From: Myxococcales bacterium
GTDB taxonomy: Bacteria; Myxococcota_A; Polyangia; Polyangiales; Houyiibacteriaceae
Direction of reading: 5' to 3'
Assembly (NCBI GenBank): GCA_030622585.1
Contig: JAUXFZ010000102.1
Location: forward strand, 1 to 7,731
DNA length: 7,731 bases
The position numbers and the translations under genes are program-made. This document shows positions 1-6,841 of the stretch, in pieces. Under the pieces are notes generated by a model. That model was not told the DNA's origin, did not search any database, and saw only the letters and a list, made by a program, of their open reading frames with translations. Each line of letters opens with the position of its first letter. Within the stretch, counting starts at the first letter, position 1.

Positions 1-78
1 GCTATCTCTTTGTTTTCCAACCGCAAAATTAGCTTCGACGAGACCGTATCTTTCCTGCTTAACTGTACTGTGCATCCA

Positions 79-106
79 TTGACACGAGAGTGGCTCGGCG
101 TATAAT
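79..106 (+). promoter_or_regulatory. Near-consensus sigma70-type promoter of the export operon
   Basis: A perfect -35 hexamer TTGACA (79-84) and a perfect -10 hexamer TATAAT (101-106) are separated by 16 bp. The expected transcription start is about A113, giving a leader of about 18 nt that is little more than the ribosome binding site of the first gene. The stretch between the -10 box and the predicted start (CGCCGC) is very GC-rich, a discriminator type associated in other bacteria with sensitivity to ppGpp and supercoiling; that regulatory link is inference. Bases 1-78 are richer in A/T than the genes and hold no recognisable gene. Confidence 0.8.
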
Positions 107-111
107 CGCCG
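96..111. promoter_or_regulatory. Inverted repeat enclosing the -10 box, possible operator
   Basis: CGGCG (96-100) and CGCCG (107-111) are exact reverse complements flanking TATAAT. The 16-bp unit therefore has two-fold symmetry centred on the -10 hexamer. It lies upstream of the predicted transcription start (about 113), so it would act as DNA rather than as an RNA hairpin. A dimeric repressor bound here would block RNA polymerase. Five-base arms can arise by chance in GC-rich DNA, so the operator role is only a suggestion. Confidence 0.35.
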
Positions 112-118
112 CAAGTTT

Positions 119-124
119 AGGGGA
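119..124 (+). promoter_or_regulatory. Ribosome binding site deciding the start at 131
   Basis: AGGGGA lies 6 nt before ATG 131. The alternative in-frame TTG at 128 would be only 3 nt away, so ATG 131 is preferred. Confidence 0.65.
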
Positions 125-130
125 TCGTTG

Positions 131-730
131 ATGTTTAGACGGATGGGGACCGCGGGACACGCATTATTCGCCGCTGTATTGGTCGGCGGTAGCTTGGGCT
201 ATGCGGTAGCTCAGGAGGGCAGCGACTCGACCGTCGATGTCATCCAGATCGAGCCGATGGGCCCGGCCAGTGAGAAGCAACCGTTGTCGCCCGCCGCACA
301 GGCCAAGGCTGCGCAAGCTGCCGTGGCCAACGCGTCGGCGGGCTGCAGCGCCCAGTCGCAGGCCCTTCAAAGCGCGAAGCGAGACAAGGACATCATCCGC
401 GCGACCTGCCTGGACGACAAACTCAGCCAGTGCAACGCCAACCTTCAGAACATCAAGCGCCGGGAGACCGCCTTGAACGAGGCGATCTCCGAGGGGGACA
501 CGGGTCGGAGCAATCATGAGTTCACCGTGATCGGCGTGCTCTCTCAGAAGTTCAAGATGTTGGCACAGGCGGCGAATCAGTGTGTGGGGCAGGATCTGTT
601 CGACACCGGCGAGACCGAGGTCCGCGAAGAGGTCGATCTGTTCGCCCCCGACGAGAATCCAGCCGTGATCACGGGCGTACCGGACTGGCCGGTCCCATAC
701 ATCCCACCGCCGGTAAGTGGTGTGAGCTAA
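131..730 (+). CDS. Secreted four-cysteine protein of unknown function, first gene of the export operon
   Basis: I do not recognise this family. The 199-aa product starts with a clear signal peptide: Arg3-Arg4, a hydrophobic stretch at about residues 11-26, and an AVA/QE cleavage site after Ala27. The mature protein should be periplasmic or surface-exposed. Residues about 52-70 are Ala/Gln-rich and probably helical. Residues 72-120 look like an amphipathic helical region holding Cys72, Cys93 and Cys101. A fourth cysteine, Cys151, opens the distinctive segment CVGQDLFDTGETEVREEVD (151-169). The tail is proline-rich (WPVPYIPPP, 186-194). Four cysteines in an exported protein suggest two disulfides. 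It is the promoter-proximal gene, 42 nt before the beta-barrel gene, so a role in polysaccharide export, such as a periplasmic accessory, is inferred from context only. A lipoprotein is unlikely because no lipobox cysteine follows the signal. Confidence 0.8.
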   Translation: MFRRMGTAGHALFAAVLVGGSLGYAVAQEGSDSTVDVIQIEPMGPASEKQPLSPAAQAKAAQAAVANASAGCSAQSQALQSAKRDKDIIRATCLDDKLSQCNANLQNIKRRETALNEAISEGDTGRSNHEFTVIGVLSQKFKMLAQAANQCVGQDLFDTGETEVREEVDLFAPDENPAVITGVPDWPVPYIPPPVSGVS

Positions 731-772
731 CTAGCGGAATGGTTTGGGCATGCGCGGGGGGAACGAGGGAAG

Positions 773-2101
773 ATGCGCTACTGCTCGAAGTTAGAGTTCG
801 CTCTGGCTTTGGTGGCCGTCTTGAGCGCCGCGTGGTCGCCGGTGACCGCGAGCGCGCAGGGCTTTAGCGCCGACCGTGCGTCGAAAGAGGGCCCCGGCTT
901 TCAGGTGGGGCGCCTGGTCTTGCACCCGGGTCTCTCTCTCGAAGGTGGCTACGATTCAAACGTCTTCCTCGAGAACACGAACGAAGAAGATTCGTTCATT
1001 CTACTGGTCGAGGGCTATCTCGACGTCGCCACGAAGGGGACTGAACGCCAGAGCCAAGGTGAAATGGGCAGGGGCGAGCCGCAGAAAATCCAGTTTCGTG
1101 GGGGCATTGGGGGGCGCTACTACCACTACTTCATCGAGCGGATCCCCGACAACGTCGGCGCGGACGCAAACGTCGACTTCTCGTACAACCCCTCGAAAGT
1201 CTTTTCCCTCCAAGTGCTGGACATCTTCCGTCGAACGGTGCGTCCCTTCTCCGATCCGAATACCCAGCAGGGCACCACGATCAGCTACGGCCGCAACCAC
1301 AACCAGGCCACAATCGCCTTCGTGGGCCGTAGCAAGAGCCAGGTCCTCGAAGGGCGAGTGGGCTATACGAACGCCCTGGAGTTCTTCGACGCGGACATCT
1401 ACGGCTATGGCAACAACATGACTCATCGAGTGCCGGCGTCGTTGAATTGGCTGTTCTTTCCGACGTCGGCCCTGACCTACACCTTCGAGTACGCCCACCA
1501 AACGTACCAAAACCCAGATGAGATTCTTTCCTCTCCGACGCTGTTGTCCAAGAACAACCGGGTCTCGAACATGGTTGGGTACAACGGCGCGATCACGGAG
1601 AGGTTCTCGCTCACGACGATGATCGGATACGCCGCCGGGTTCTACGCGATTGGAGAGGACTACGACGGCGTGATCGCCCGAGTCGACACACGCTGGCGAC
1701 CTCGGCCCACCATCGCGCTGGTCGCAGGCTACCTCCGTGACATTCGCCCGTCGTTCATCGGCAATTTTACCACCGTGAACCGGCTCCACACGAACGCTCA
1801 GTTCACGCTCCGCGGTGCGCTCCAACTCGGCATCACGGGGTGGGTCTCGTTCGACAAGTCCGGGCTCGCGCTGAGTCCGGACGGCACGCTGCTCGGGAAC
1901 CAACCCCATCGGGAAGACATCCGTGTCTACGCGGGCATCTTCGGCGAATACCGGTTCAAAGCCTGGCTGGCCCTGTTCGGGGAGCTCGGCTACCTGGCGG
2001 ATTTCACCAACTTCCAATACGCTGGAACAGGGGCGCTGCTCGATCCCGCGTCGAATTATCAGAAATTTGAAGCATGGCTTGGTCTTCGCGTCTTCTACTG
2101 A
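773..2101 (+). CDS. Outer-membrane beta-barrel protein, probable polysaccharide-export porin
   Basis: The 442-aa protein begins with a signal peptide (hydrophobic core at about residues 9-22, ASA/QG cleavage after Ala28). It continues as alternating polar/aromatic stretches typical of transmembrane beta-strands and ends in LGLRVFY, a C-terminal strand with a terminal aromatic residue of the kind recognised by the BAM machinery. YDSNVF (residues 60-65) near the mature N-terminus resembles the opening of the putative beta-barrel porin family BBP2 often found in exopolysaccharide loci; this assignment is from memory of the family. The start at 773 is preceded by the purine-rich GAGGGAAG. The gene lies 42 nt after the four-cysteine gene, and its last 28 nt overlap the OPX gene. 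In myxobacteria, beta-barrel Wzp porins partner OPX proteins that lack their own membrane channel, and the same job is inferred here. A generic porin unrelated to export is the main alternative. Confidence 0.8.
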   Translation: MRYCSKLEFALALVAVLSAAWSPVTASAQGFSADRASKEGPGFQVGRLVLHPGLSLEGGYDSNVFLENTNEEDSFILLVEGYLDVATKGTERQSQGEMGRGEPQKIQFRGGIGGRYYHYFIERIPDNVGADANVDFSYNPSKVFSLQVLDIFRRTVRPFSDPNTQQGTTISYGRNHNQATIAFVGRSKSQVLEGRVGYTNALEFFDADIYGYGNNMTHRVPASLNWLFFPTSALTYTFEYAHQTYQNPDEILSSPTLLSKNNRVSNMVGYNGAITERFSLTTMIGYAAGFYAIGEDYDGVIARVDTRWRPRPTIALVAGYLRDIRPSFIGNFTTVNRLHTNAQFTLRGALQLGITGWVSFDKSGLALSPDGTLLGNQPHREDIRVYAGIFGEYRFKAWLALFGELGYLADFTNFQYAGTGALLDPASNYQKFEAWLGLRVFY

Positions 2102-2682
2102 TCACGGCTCTCGTGCTCTTAGCGTTCGGTTCCCCCGCATGTAGCAATCGGGGTGTCCAAACCACTGAAGTGCCGCCGCCAGCCACCGACGACACCACCC
2201 TCGGGCCAGGTGATGTCTTCTCGGTGCGCGTTTACGGCGAGGACGCCATGACAGGCAGCCACCAGGTTGCTCCTGACGGCACCATCAACTTCCCGCTCCT
2301 CGGCGCCATCGAGGTCAGCGGCCTCGAACCGACCCAGGTGGCGGAAAAGATCCAAACCGAGCTCCGAGAGCGCGACCTCTTACGCAACCCGCACGTCTCG
2401 GTATATGTCGATGCCTATTCGTCGAAGCGCGTCAGCGTGGTGGGCGCTGTAGCCAATCCGGGTACGTTCCCTCTCGAGCCCGGCATGACGGTCGTGCAAG
2501 CGATCAGCATGGCCGGTGGCTTTTCTTCGCTGGCCGATCGTGACGGAACGGTCGTCACGAGGCACGTCGCCGACGAGATCATCCGCTACCGGGTCCCGGT
2601 AGCACGCGTCACCAAGGGGCAGGCTGAGGACATCGAAGTCGCAGCGGGGGACATCATTTTCGTCCCAGCGCGCATGTTCTAG
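2074..2682 (+). CDS. Short Wza-like polysaccharide export (OPX) protein with one SLBB domain
   Basis: Residues 43-113 match the Poly_export (PES) domain: LGPGDVFSVRV, then the G-I-FPLLG pattern around 69-77 and NPHVSVYV at 105-112. Residues 118-168 form one SLBB domain (VVGAVANPGTF, 122-132; AGG at 147-149), closing with GDIIFVP (192-198). At 202 aa it is about half the size of E. coli Wza. It has one SLBB repeat and no C-terminal amphipathic helix, so it cannot form Wza's helical outer-membrane pore. That fits OPX proteins that work with a separate beta-barrel, and one is encoded immediately upstream. The N-terminus (Arg6, hydrophobic 7-18) ends in SPAC (20-23), an imperfect lipobox, so lipidation at Cys23 is likely but not certain. 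ATG 2074 is needed to supply a complete signal. No strong Shine-Dalgarno precedes it, which suggests translation coupled to the overlapping porin gene. Confidence 0.9.
   Translation: MAWSSRLLLITALVLLAFGSPACSNRGVQTTEVPPPATDDTTLGPGDVFSVRVYGEDAMTGSHQVAPDGTINFPLLGAIEVSGLEPTQVAEKIQTELRERDLLRNPHVSVYVDAYSSKRVSVVGAVANPGTFPLEPGMTVVQAISMAGGFSSLADRDGTVVTRHVADEIIRYRVPVARVTKGQAEDIEVAAGDIIFVPARMF
2585..2603. repeat. 19-bp perfect inverted repeat inside the OPX gene
   Basis: GCTACCGGG (2585-2593) and CCCGGTAGC (2595-2603) are exact reverse complements around T2594. As RNA, either strand could form an 8-bp GC-rich stem with a 3-nt loop. It covers codons 171-177 of the OPX gene. On the minus strand it lies about 86-104 nt past the stop of the dehydrogenase gene, where it could stall polymerase or protect a 3' end. 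No T-run follows on either strand, so it is not a canonical intrinsic terminator, and it may simply be a coding coincidence. Confidence 0.4.
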
Positions 2683-2688
2683 ACCGCT

Positions 2689-3966
2689 TCATAGGCTCCA
2701 GTAGCGCAGGTCGCTTCTCAGGTCGCCTGGGCTGATCAGCGACTTCACGTCGATGAAGAGTCCGCCCTTACGGACGCCAGCCACTATGCGGTCGAGTTGC
2801 TCGACGGATTGTCGATGGGGGACAGCGAAGATGACGCCGTCGAGATCGGTCAACGCGTCGAACGGCCGGAGCTCGATGCCATACTCGCGCAGTGCCTCCT
2901 CAGCGGACGCCAGCGGGTCGTGGATGATGGGGTCAATGCCGTACTCACGGAGCTCGTTGATGACATCGGGGACGCGGCTATTGCGCAGGTCAGGCACATT
3001 CTCTTTGAAGGTGAGTCCCACCACCCCGATGCGTGCTCCTTTGATCGCGTGATCCTGCTCGCGCAGCAGTTTGATGGTTCGCCGTGCGAGGTGACGGCCC
3101 ATGTCGTCGTTGATGCGACGCCCCGCGAGAATGACCTCGGGATGGTACCCCAGCGCTTCGGCCTTCGCGGTGAGATAGTAAGGGTCGACCCCGATGCAGT
3201 GCCCTCCCACCAGACCGGGCGTGAACCGCAGGAAATTCCATTTGGTTCCGGCCGCCTCGAGCACATCCTGTGTTCGGATGCCCATACGATCGAAGATCAG
3301 GGAGAGCTCGTTCATCAACGCAATGTTGAGGTCGCGCTGCGTGTTCTCGATGACCTTCGCCGCTTCGGCGACCTTGATCGAAGACGCACGATGAACGCCC
3401 GCGTCCACCACTTCCTCGTAGACGCGCGCGACGCGATCCAGGGCCTCCGCGTCCTCACCCGAGACGACCTTGATGATTTTCTCGAACGTGTGGAGCTTGT
3501 CGCCCGGATTGATTCGCTCGGGCGAATAGCCGAGCTTGAAGTCTCGGGACTGACGAAGGCCGGAGGTTTCCGCCAACAGCGGCCCGCACTGCTCCTCGGT
3601 CACGCCGGGATAGACAGTCGACTCGTATACGACCACAGCCCCCGGGGCGAGTGCAGTGGCCACCAGTCGCGTCGCGGACATGAGCGGCCCGAGGTCCGGC
3701 CGCCGATCGGCATCGATGGGGGTCGGGACCGCGACGACGAAGAAGGTGCTGCCTCGGAGGTCCGCTGGGTCGTTGGTGAACTTGAGCGTCGTGTCACGCA
3801 GCTCAGCCTCGGCTACCTCGCCGGTCCAATCGTGCCTGTTCGCAAGCGATTTGACTCGGTCCAGGGAGATGTCGAAGCCGACCGTGTCTGGGAATTTTCG
3901 GGCAAACGCCAAGGCCACCGGAAGGCCCACATACCCAAGCCCCACGACTGCAATCCGCTCGCTCAT
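2689..3966 (-). CDS. UDP-N-acetylhexosamine 6-dehydrogenase (WbpO/TviB type)
   Basis: This cytosolic enzyme of the UDP-glucose/GDP-mannose dehydrogenase superfamily oxidises C6 of a UDP-sugar twice using NAD+. The 425-aa protein shows the N-terminal Rossmann motif GLGYVG (9-14), YESTVYPG (114-121) and YSPERINPGD (147-156). The central-domain AKVIEN (203-208) and the catalytic cysteine Cys257 in GGHCIGVDPYYL follow, then GLTFKENVPDLRNS (317-330) opening the C-terminal domain. INPGD and GVDPYYL are typical of the WbpO/TviB branch, which acts on UDP-GlcNAc or UDP-GalNAc, rather than Ugd or WecC. The exact substrate is not settled by sequence. ATG 3966 is chosen over an in-frame ATG at 3993 because the family N-terminus begins right there and AGGTG lies 8 nt upstream. 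It shares one base with the stop of the preceding epimerase gene (TGATG) and is the last gene of its operon. Confidence 0.92.
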   Translation of the reverse strand: MSERIAVVGLGYVGLPVALAFARKFPDTVGFDISLDRVKSLANRHDWTGEVAEAELRDTTLKFTNDPADLRGSTFFVVAVPTPIDADRRPDLGPLMSATRLVATALAPGAVVVYESTVYPGVTEEQCGPLLAETSGLRQSRDFKLGYSPERINPGDKLHTFEKIIKVVSGEDAEALDRVARVYEEVVDAGVHRASSIKVAEAAKVIENTQRDLNIALMNELSLIFDRMGIRTQDVLEAAGTKWNFLRFTPGLVGGHCIGVDPYYLTAKAEALGYHPEVILAGRRINDDMGRHLARRTIKLLREQDHAIKGARIGVVGLTFKENVPDLRNSRVPDVINELREYGIDPIIHDPLASAEEALREYGIELRPFDALTDLDGVIFAVPHRQSVEQLDRIVAGVRKGGLFIDVKSLISPGDLRSDLRYWSL

Positions 3967-4907
3967 CAGGGTCGCACCTGACTGCGGAACCATTCGGTCG
4001 TTGCCGTCAAACCTCGCTCCAACGGAGTCGGCTCCCCGAGAATCGACACCATGACGGCGGGATCCAGAACGGAGCGCTCGAGGTCGCCTGCGCGGTGAGG
4101 GCCGTCATTGACAATCGCCGGCCGGTCGACGAGAACTGCGAGTCGCTCGGCAAGAGCCCGCGTCGTGGTGGCGACTCCGCTGGCGATGTTGATCGTACGG
4201 CCGTCGAGCACACCCTCAAAAGCCGCCAGGTTCGCCCTGACAGAATCACCGACGTACACGTAATCGCGAACGCAGCCGTCGTCCCCTTGTCGGGTGCGGG
4301 CATTGACCTGAATCGGCTCGCCGCGAAGCAGCCGCTGAACGAATATCGAAACTACGCCGGCTTCGCCGTGAGGGTCCTGCCGCGGCCCGTAGACGTTGGC
4401 GTAGCGGAGGATCGTATAGCGCAGACCAGATTCATGGCCGAACGCTCGCAGGTACAGCTCGAAGCTGGCCTTGCTGCACGCATAGGGGCTTTTCGGCGAC
4501 GCGGGCCACTCTTCGCCGGCGACTTGCCCATCCGGGACCTCGCCATAGAGGGCTCCCCCAGTGCTCGAGAAGATCAACCGGCTGCCACATTCGAGCGCCA
4601 CGTTCGCCACATTGAGTGAGCCCATCAAATTGATGTCGGCATCCAACACCGGCTCCCGAACGCTGACCGAAACGCTCGCCTGCGCGGCGTGATGACTGAT
4701 CGCGTCGGGCTTGAAGTGAAGGGCTAGCTCCCGCAGCACTTTCGCATTCCGAATGTCGATCGGATGAAAATCCGCGCTCGCGGGCAGGTTCTCTGTCCGT
4801 CCCGTGCTGAGATCGTCCACGACCAGGACGTCGTGGCCTGCCTCGACGGCTGCATCTGCGACATGACTGCCGATGAAGCCCGCTCCTCCCGTGACCAGAA
4901 TTTTCAT
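3966..4907 (-). CDS. NAD-dependent UDP-sugar 4-epimerase (GalE/WbpP-like SDR)
   Basis: The 313-aa protein is an extended short-chain dehydrogenase/reductase acting in the cytosol. It has the dinucleotide motif GGAGFIG (7-13), Asp31-Asp32 at the end of the second strand, and HHAAQASVSVSVREP (72-86). SSTGGALYGE (114-123) and the catalytic pair Tyr142/Lys146 in YACSK follow, then RDYVYV (214-219) and RAGDLERSVLD (272-282). This pattern fits UDP-glucose/UDP-GlcNAc 4-epimerases of the compact bacterial/archaeal type. Because a WbpO/TviB-type dehydrogenase follows directly, interconversion of UDP-GlcNAc and UDP-GalNAc, or of the matching uronic acids, is the inferred reaction. Epimerisation of UDP-Glc/UDP-Gal or a dehydratase-like role remains possible. 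GGAG sits 5 nt before the start. The gene overlaps the upstream dehydratase gene by 4 nt (ATGA) and the downstream gene by 1 nt. Confidence 0.88.
   Translation of the reverse strand: MKILVTGGAGFIGSHVADAAVEAGHDVLVVDDLSTGRTENLPASADFHPIDIRNAKVLRELALHFKPDAISHHAAQASVSVSVREPVLDADINLMGSLNVANVALECGSRLIFSSTGGALYGEVPDGQVAGEEWPASPKSPYACSKASFELYLRAFGHESGLRYTILRYANVYGPRQDPHGEAGVVSIFVQRLLRGEPIQVNARTRQGDDGCVRDYVYVGDSVRANLAAFEGVLDGRTINIASGVATTTRALAERLAVLVDRPAIVNDGPHRAGDLERSVLDPAVMVSILGEPTPLERGLTATTEWFRSQVRP
3975..3979 (-). promoter_or_regulatory. Ribosome binding site of the dehydrogenase gene
   Basis: On the minus strand AGGTG lies 8 nt before ATG 3966, inside the end of the upstream epimerase gene. It supports 3966 rather than the in-frame ATG at 3993 as the start. 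Confidence 0.5.
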
Positions 4908-6841
4908 GCACGCTCCATGGGTTTGGATTCTCGAACGGTGCGGCTCGGTCGCGAGGGGGGCTCGCTGCCCGCTCCGCCGTCACCGTACTCGGGAACAACT
5001 TCCGTCAGAGCCCGACATATGGCCTCCGGGTTGGCCGTCTTGCAGAGCCCGGCCAGCGTCTCGAACTGGGCGCGTAGGGCGGGCAAGTGCGGCGACTCGT
5101 AGCTTCCGGTGAAGATCTTCGGGTGAGTCGTGCGCTCGATACCTTCGCTCGTCGTCGAAAGCTCCTCGAACAGCTTCTCCCCAGGGCGAACACCTGTGAA
5201 TCGAATCTCGATATCCTTGTCAGGCTCGAGTCCGCTCAGCCGGATCAAATCGTGCGCCAAGTCGACGATGCGCACGGGTTGCCCCATGTCCAAGATGAAC
5301 GTCTCGCCGCCCTGGCTCAGCGCTCCCGCCTGCATGATCAGTTGCGCTGCTTCCGGAATGGTCATGAAGTAACGAGTCATGTCTGGATGCGTCACCGTAA
5401 TGGGACCGCCATCCTGAATCTGTTTGCGAAAGATCGGAATGACACTGCCCGCCGACCCGAGAACGTTGCCGAAGCGCACCGTCGAAAAGTGAGTTGCGCT
5501 GCGAAGCGAAAGCGCCTGAACGTAGAGCTCCGCCGCCCGCTTCGTGGCGCCCATCACCGAAGTGGGGTTCACCGCTTTGTCGGTCGACACCATGACGAAC
5601 CGCTCTACGGCGAGGCTGTCGGCCAAATCGGCGACCATCTGAGTACCGAGAACGTTGTTCTTCACTGCCTCCGCTGGGTTCCATTCCATCATCGGAACGT
5701 GTTTGTGCGCCGCCGCATGGAAGACGATCATCGGCCGGTGGTCGCGGAACACCTGAGTGATACGGGGCACGTCCGTGATGTCGGCCACGCAGGGCACGAT
5801 ATCGAGGTCCGGGAAGCGACCACTGAGCTCACAATGAATCTCGAACAGATTGTTCTCGGCGCGCTCGACCAGCACGAGGCGGGAAGGGCGATATGCAGCC
5901 ACCTGGCGGCACAGCTCCGAGCCGATACTCCCGCCTGCGCCCGTCACCAGCACCGGCTGCCCGCGAACGACATCGGCAACCGATTCGGTGTCGAGCTTGA
6001 CCTGCTCACGCCGTAGAAGGTCTTCGATGACCACCTCGCGAATACGCGACAGGTTCACGCGTCCTCCAACGATTTCATAGGCCCCGGGAACGATTTTCAC
6101 CGTGAGCCCTGCTTCTTTGCAGCTGTCTGTAATCCGACGGATTGCGGACCCCGGCGCGTTCGAAATCGTGATGAGCGCTTGCTCGGCTCTATGGCGTTGG
6201 GCGAGGCGCAGGAGCTCCTTTGTGGTCCCCTGCACCTTGATCCCATGAATCACAGCGCCCTGTTTCACAGGGTCGTCGTCGACGAACGCGATCGGCAGGA
6301 TGCCGAGGTCGGGCCGCCGCGCGATCTCTTGGGCGATCAGGACGCCACCTTGCCCCGCGCCGACGAGGAGTGTCGGCACACGCAGCGATTCTTCCGGCTT
6401 GTGTTGATTGGACGCGAGGCGTTCACCGAGGATTCGTCGAAGTGCCCTGACCCCAGTTAGCCCGATGAACGACAACACGAAGTCGCCGAGCAGTACGCCG
6501 AGCGGCACGATGCCGTAGCGCGCGAGCGGAAAACTGTCGACGAGCACCGGGCTCAGGAACCGAAGCGCGACCAAGAAGATTGCGGCAGACGCAACCGCCG
6601 TGAAGATCCGAACGGTGTCTCGCAGGCTGATGTAGCGCCACGAAAAACGAGTGATCCCAAAGCCGGACAGGAAAGCGTATTGCAGCAGCACCACGTACGG
6701 CAACACAATCGTGAGCTGCCGGAACATCACCCTAGGCACGGCCCAGTCGAAACGGACGAGCATCGCCAAAAAGAAGGCCAGCATCAGGACGCTGATGTCG
6801 ATCAAGAACTGCGAGGTGCGCGTCTTGAGTCGGCCCATCAT
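4904..6841 (-). CDS. Membrane-bound UDP-GlcNAc 4,6-dehydratase (WbpM/CapD/FlaA1 family)
   Basis: The 645-aa protein has the large WbpM-type layout. Four N-terminal hydrophobic segments (about residues 12-29, 44-60, 80-96 and 110-130) are followed by a first Rossmann-like domain with VGAGQGG (160-166). The catalytic SDR domain follows with TGAGGSIG (300-307), FHAAAHKHVP (374-383), STDKAVNP (419-426) and VRFGNVLGSAGSV (455-467). Family members make UDP-4-keto-6-deoxy-HexNAc at the inner membrane, the first step to QuiNAc, FucNAc or bacillosamine-type sugars. The usual SDR tyrosine is Met430 (M-x3-K434), a substitution known in large WbpM-type enzymes, so this is not a defect. The last 30 residues are a Ser/Pro/Arg-rich tail. 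ATG 6841 overlaps the upstream stop by 4 nt (ATGA) and has GGGGAG 6-7 nt before it. ATG 6838 is equally possible and GTG 6874 is less likely. Confidence 0.92.
   Translation of the reverse strand: MMGRLKTRTSQFLIDISVLMLAFFLAMLVRFDWAVPRVMFRQLTIVLPYVVLLQYAFLSGFGITRFSWRYISLRDTVRIFTAVASAAIFLVALRFLSPVLVDSFPLARYGIVPLGVLLGDFVLSFIGLTGVRALRRILGERLASNQHKPEESLRVPTLLVGAGQGGVLIAQEIARRPDLGILPIAFVDDDPVKQGAVIHGIKVQGTTKELLRLAQRHRAEQALITISNAPGSAIRRITDSCKEAGLTVKIVPGAYEIVGGRVNLSRIREVVIEDLLRREQVKLDTESVADVVRGQPVLVTGAGGSIGSELCRQVAAYRPSRLVLVERAENNLFEIHCELSGRFPDLDIVPCVADITDVPRITQVFRDHRPMIVFHAAAHKHVPMMEWNPAEAVKNNVLGTQMVADLADSLAVERFVMVSTDKAVNPTSVMGATKRAAELYVQALSLRSATHFSTVRFGNVLGSAGSVIPIFRKQIQDGGPITVTHPDMTRYFMTIPEAAQLIMQAGALSQGGETFILDMGQPVRIVDLAHDLIRLSGLEPDKDIEIRFTGVRPGEKLFEELSTTSEGIERTTHPKIFTGSYESPHLPALRAQFETLAGLCKTANPEAICRALTEVVPEYGDGGAGSEPPSRPSRTVRESKPMERA

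Noticed and set aside
62..71. Tandem ACTGT-ACTGT just upstream of the -35 box
   Set aside because: Two 5-nt units are too short to claim as a binding site without conservation data.
1001..2017. Open frame on the minus strand opposite the beta-barrel gene (338 codons)
   Set aside because: The translation is a charged, Arg/Val/Glu-rich sequence without domain features, while the plus-strand frame has a signal peptide and barrel pattern.
2707..2726. Direct repeat CAGGTCGC at 2707-2714 and 2719-2726
   Set aside because: It is explained by the repeated coding for Asp-Leu-Arg near the dehydrogenase C-terminus.
2722..2743. Possible terminator hairpin for the plus-strand operon (GTCGC/GCGAC), with a short palindrome GCTGATCAGC at 2731-2740
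   Set aside because: The stem is only 5 bp with a 12-nt loop and no T-run. It lies in the coding end of the dehydrogenase gene.
2797..3981. Long open frame on the plus strand opposite the dehydrogenase gene (394 codons)
   Set aside because: It lies fully antisense to a gene with all catalytic motifs. Its translation shows no recognisable domain, and such frames are common opposite GC-rich genes.
5087..6016. Open frame on the plus strand opposite the dehydratase gene (309 codons)
   Set aside because: It is antisense to well-conserved SDR sequence and rich in Arg and His, as expected of a shadow frame.
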